The position numbers and the translations under genes are program-made. DNA of 19,396 bases from Thelonectria olida (Eukaryota > Ascomycota > Sordariomycetes > Hypocreales > Nectriaceae). Of this stretch, positions 17,494-19,396 are shown piece after piece (position 1 is the stretch's first letter; each line of letters begins with the position of its first letter). The notes below the pieces were generated by a model. The model made no database searches and was not told the origin of the DNA. It was given only the letters and a program-made list of their open reading frames with translations. The DNA is taken from positions 1 to 19,396 of the forward strand of contig JAGPYM010000135.1 in NCBI GenBank assembly GCA_020736575.1. Direction: 5' to 3'.

Positions 17494-18441
17494 CTGATTG
17501 AGAGTTGGGGCAGCAAAGATCGAGCCGACGTTCTATGTTGTATCGGCAGAGAAGAAACGTCTTTTAGGATAGAGGTTCCGTGTTAGTGGTTCGGTTTGGT
17601 TAGGATTTAGGTTAATTGTGTTAGGATTAGGCTTATGTTTGTATTTAGTAATCCACCTGAGAGATAGCTAGTCCTTATCGCTGTGAGTGCTGGCAGTGGT
17701 GAACAGATTCTCACCCCATGCGGGAAAGGTTTGCGAATATTCTGTCGAAAGGGGCCTTTTGAGAGTCTTACTTCTGAGCCTGGGCCGTGAGTGAGGAGAG
17801 CCTGGCCAAAAGAGGGCTGGCTATGGAGTACACAGGAACGATATCATGACGCTGATCTCTATATATCCCCGTCAACCTGGTCATGCCCCGCCACCACCAC
17901 ACCATAACAAGTACCAAAAGGGACCTGTAGGTAATCGATGAGTGCCGCTACGGAGGTATGGTCCTCAGCTACGAAGCGTTGTGATCTTAAGTCTACTATT
18001 CCTCAAATTAATGCAGACGTAGTGTTTGGGGTCTGGAGCTGGCCCTGGGGCCCATGAATGGCACGACGCCTGTTTGTTGCCGAGAGAGTTTGAGTGGCCA
18101 TGAGGGAAGAGCAGGCGTCGGGCGCGTGCAGCTCTGGAAACAATAGCCGGCTTAGCGCGGGGCAGATGGATGAGACAGCAGGCTGTGGCGCGCGCGGAAC
18201 TGGGCGCATGGCATTGGTAAATTGGGTCGCGTTAGCAGGGTGGCTGCTCCCGCTTGGTGCCAGGAGGTGAGCAGTTTGTGGGCAGTTGGCTGTGGATAGG
18301 CGCTGAGGCTCGCGGCTTATGGTAGGCAAGATGCAGCTGACGCATTGGACGGGGCAGCTGGAGCCTGCTGGCTGGCCTGGAGCCTGACCTGCCCCTGTGG
18401 CCTGGCCCATAGTAGCCTGCCCCGTCCCGCATCCAGCTTCC
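17494..18441. other. Spacer downstream of the kinase pseudogene
   Basis: About 0.95 kb, turning GC-rich towards the right. The first part (17560-17650) is TTAGG/GGTTAGGAT-rich but not a true TTAGGG array. Long open frames at 18003-18730 on both strands are a by-product of high GC and low complexity. No family is recognised. Confidence 0.5.
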
Positions 18442-18465
18442 TTGCCAGCTTGCCAGCTTGCCAGC
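18442..18465 (+). repeat. Three tandem TTGCCAGC units
   Basis: Exact 8-bp direct repeats at 18442-18449, 18450-18457 and 18458-18465, inside a GC-rich spacer. The 8-bp unit is not a multiple of three, which argues against coding. Likely replication slippage. Confidence 0.8.
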
Positions 18466-18586
18466 CGGCGTCGGTGCAGCTGTCGTACAAGGCCCCGGCG
18501 GGCCCATGACCTGGATGTCGCTCACTCCCATGTCCGCCGCGGGGAAGCCCACAGAGCGAGAGGCGGCTTGCGACAGCTTCTTGTCG

Positions 18587-18613
18587 CCCCCCTCCCCTCC
18601 CCTCCCCTCCCCC
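18587..18613 (-). other. CCCCT tract; G-quadruplex motif on the minus strand
   Basis: Five C runs of 6, 4, 4, 4 and 5 separated by single T residues. The minus strand is therefore five G runs with one-base loops, a textbook G-quadruplex motif. It also gives four CCCCT (STRE) cores, so it may be part of the promoter of a gene beyond the visible region. Confidence 0.65.
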
Positions 18614-18960
18614 AGCCAGCTTGCCTCGTCTCGACCACTTGCATTTGGGTACTGGGCGAAAAGTACAAAAAGGGCGGGGCCTCCCACCTATTTTCGTGCG
18701 CCAGATACAGCCGATTATAGGACTCCCCAAGACCCCCCTATGGCAACCAACCCCTCCTCTCTCGCCCCCCCCTTCGCTGCTGCGACATAACCGCCATCCA
18801 GCCGAACAAGCACTGAGCTACGGTGCTAGTACAGCGCTCGCACCCCCTCTAAGCCTGCTGCCCTGCTCAACCTTGCTCGATCCTCATAAGGTTCGGGTAT
18901 GGTCGCATATTAGCTAAGGTCTGCCAAAGTTGTAATAACTAAATTGCAAATCTATAAATG
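18614..18960. other. C-rich spacer grading into AT-rich DNA
   Basis: Contains further C runs (about 18724-18773) and no recognisable gene. From about 18905 the composition drops sharply towards AT. The last TpG/CpA pair (ATGCAA) lies at the 18960/18961 border. Confidence 0.5.
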
Positions 18961-19396
18961 CAAAAAATTCCTTACTTATATTATTACTACCTAAAAAATA
19001 ATACTATAACTAATAAAAGGCCTTAAATATATATAAAATAAGATTATTTTACTTTTTTAAAATGGTCTCTTATATATAAATATCCTTATTAAAGTAAACT
19101 ATTTTCTTTTTATATAAAAGTAGCTTTAAGTTTTAATTTATATATTAAGAATTTAATTTACTATTTAAAGACTTTTATATTTAATAAGGGCCTTTTTAAG
19201 CTTTTTATATAAGGAAATATTAAAGCTTTTTATAATAAAAATATTTATTTAATAAATTTTTAATTAAATAAATTAACTTTTTTATATATAAATTATATAT
19301 TTATAAGTTTACTCTTCTTTCCTTTTTTAAGTTTAAAGCTCTTTTTTCTTTCTTTTTAATTTAGCCTAGGTTATAACTTATAAGAGGTAAATATTA
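18961..19396. repeat. AT-rich block with RIP-like dinucleotide signature
   Basis: The 435 bases from 18962 contain no CpA, no CpG and a single TpG (19063-19064), while TpA is abundant. Remaining C is almost entirely in CT, CC or AC-T contexts. This is the expected end product of repeat-induced point mutation, which turns CpA into TpA on both strands. The block runs off the window. Any original transposon is too mutated to identify by eye. No gene is present. Confidence 0.75.

Noticed and set aside
17570..17650. TTAGG-like motifs suggesting an interstitial telomere repeat
   Set aside because: No exact TTAGGG units in tandem. The spacing is irregular, so this is more simply G/T-rich 3' flanking sequence.
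18003..18917. Several overlapping long frames on both strands
   Set aside because: The GC-rich low-complexity composition keeps frames open by chance. The peptides are Pro/Arg/Ala-rich with no domain, and the 8-bp repeat would shift any frame.

Overview
This looks like the nuclear genome of a filamentous ascomycete (Pezizomycotina). The introns are short (about 45-155 nt) with GT...CTRAY...AG signals. The adenylosuccinate synthetase reads like Pezizomycotina members of the family. There is a Tad1-like LINE, and the right edge carries a strong repeat-induced point mutation (RIP) type signature. No species can be named from the sequence alone.

Layout. (1) 1 to ~5636, + strand: a non-LTR retrotransposon whose 5' end lies outside the window. 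ORF1 is a gag-like protein with CCHC knuckles. ORF2 has APE endonuclease, reverse transcriptase, RNase H and a terminal zinc knuckle. The element ends in a 3' UTR and a GAACCT tail. Both ORFs are broken only by single-base losses. (2) 5637-7691: mostly featureless spacer with one doubtful spliced reading frame and the promoter of the next gene. (3) 7692-10408, +: adenylosuccinate synthetase (ade12-like). I reconstructed it as 22 exons, including exons of 11 nt and 5 nt, giving an uninterrupted 424-residue protein. (4) 11163-15303, -: a 1328-residue gene in three exons that fuses a GIY-YIG nuclease-like domain to several Myb/SANT-like DNA-binding repeats. I do not recognise this architecture as a described system; it is the best novelty candidate here. 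(5) 16567-17493, +: a Ser/Thr kinase pseudogene with two in-frame stops of the CpA-to-TpA type. (6) 17494-18960: GC-rich spacer with short repeats and a G-quadruplex-type tract. (7) 18961-19396: an extremely AT-rich block with no CpA, no CpG and one TpG, as expected after heavy RIP.

How the parts relate. Only ade12 is a recognisable metabolic gene (purine synthesis, IMP to adenylosuccinate). It is convergent with the GIY-YIG/Myb gene, with 754 bp between the stop codons. The rest looks like accessory, repeat-bearing territory: a LINE without stop mutations on one side, and a decayed kinase plus a RIP-like block on the other. All gene models come from reading the DNA by eye. Splice sites were chosen by reading-frame continuity and signal consensus, without transcript data.
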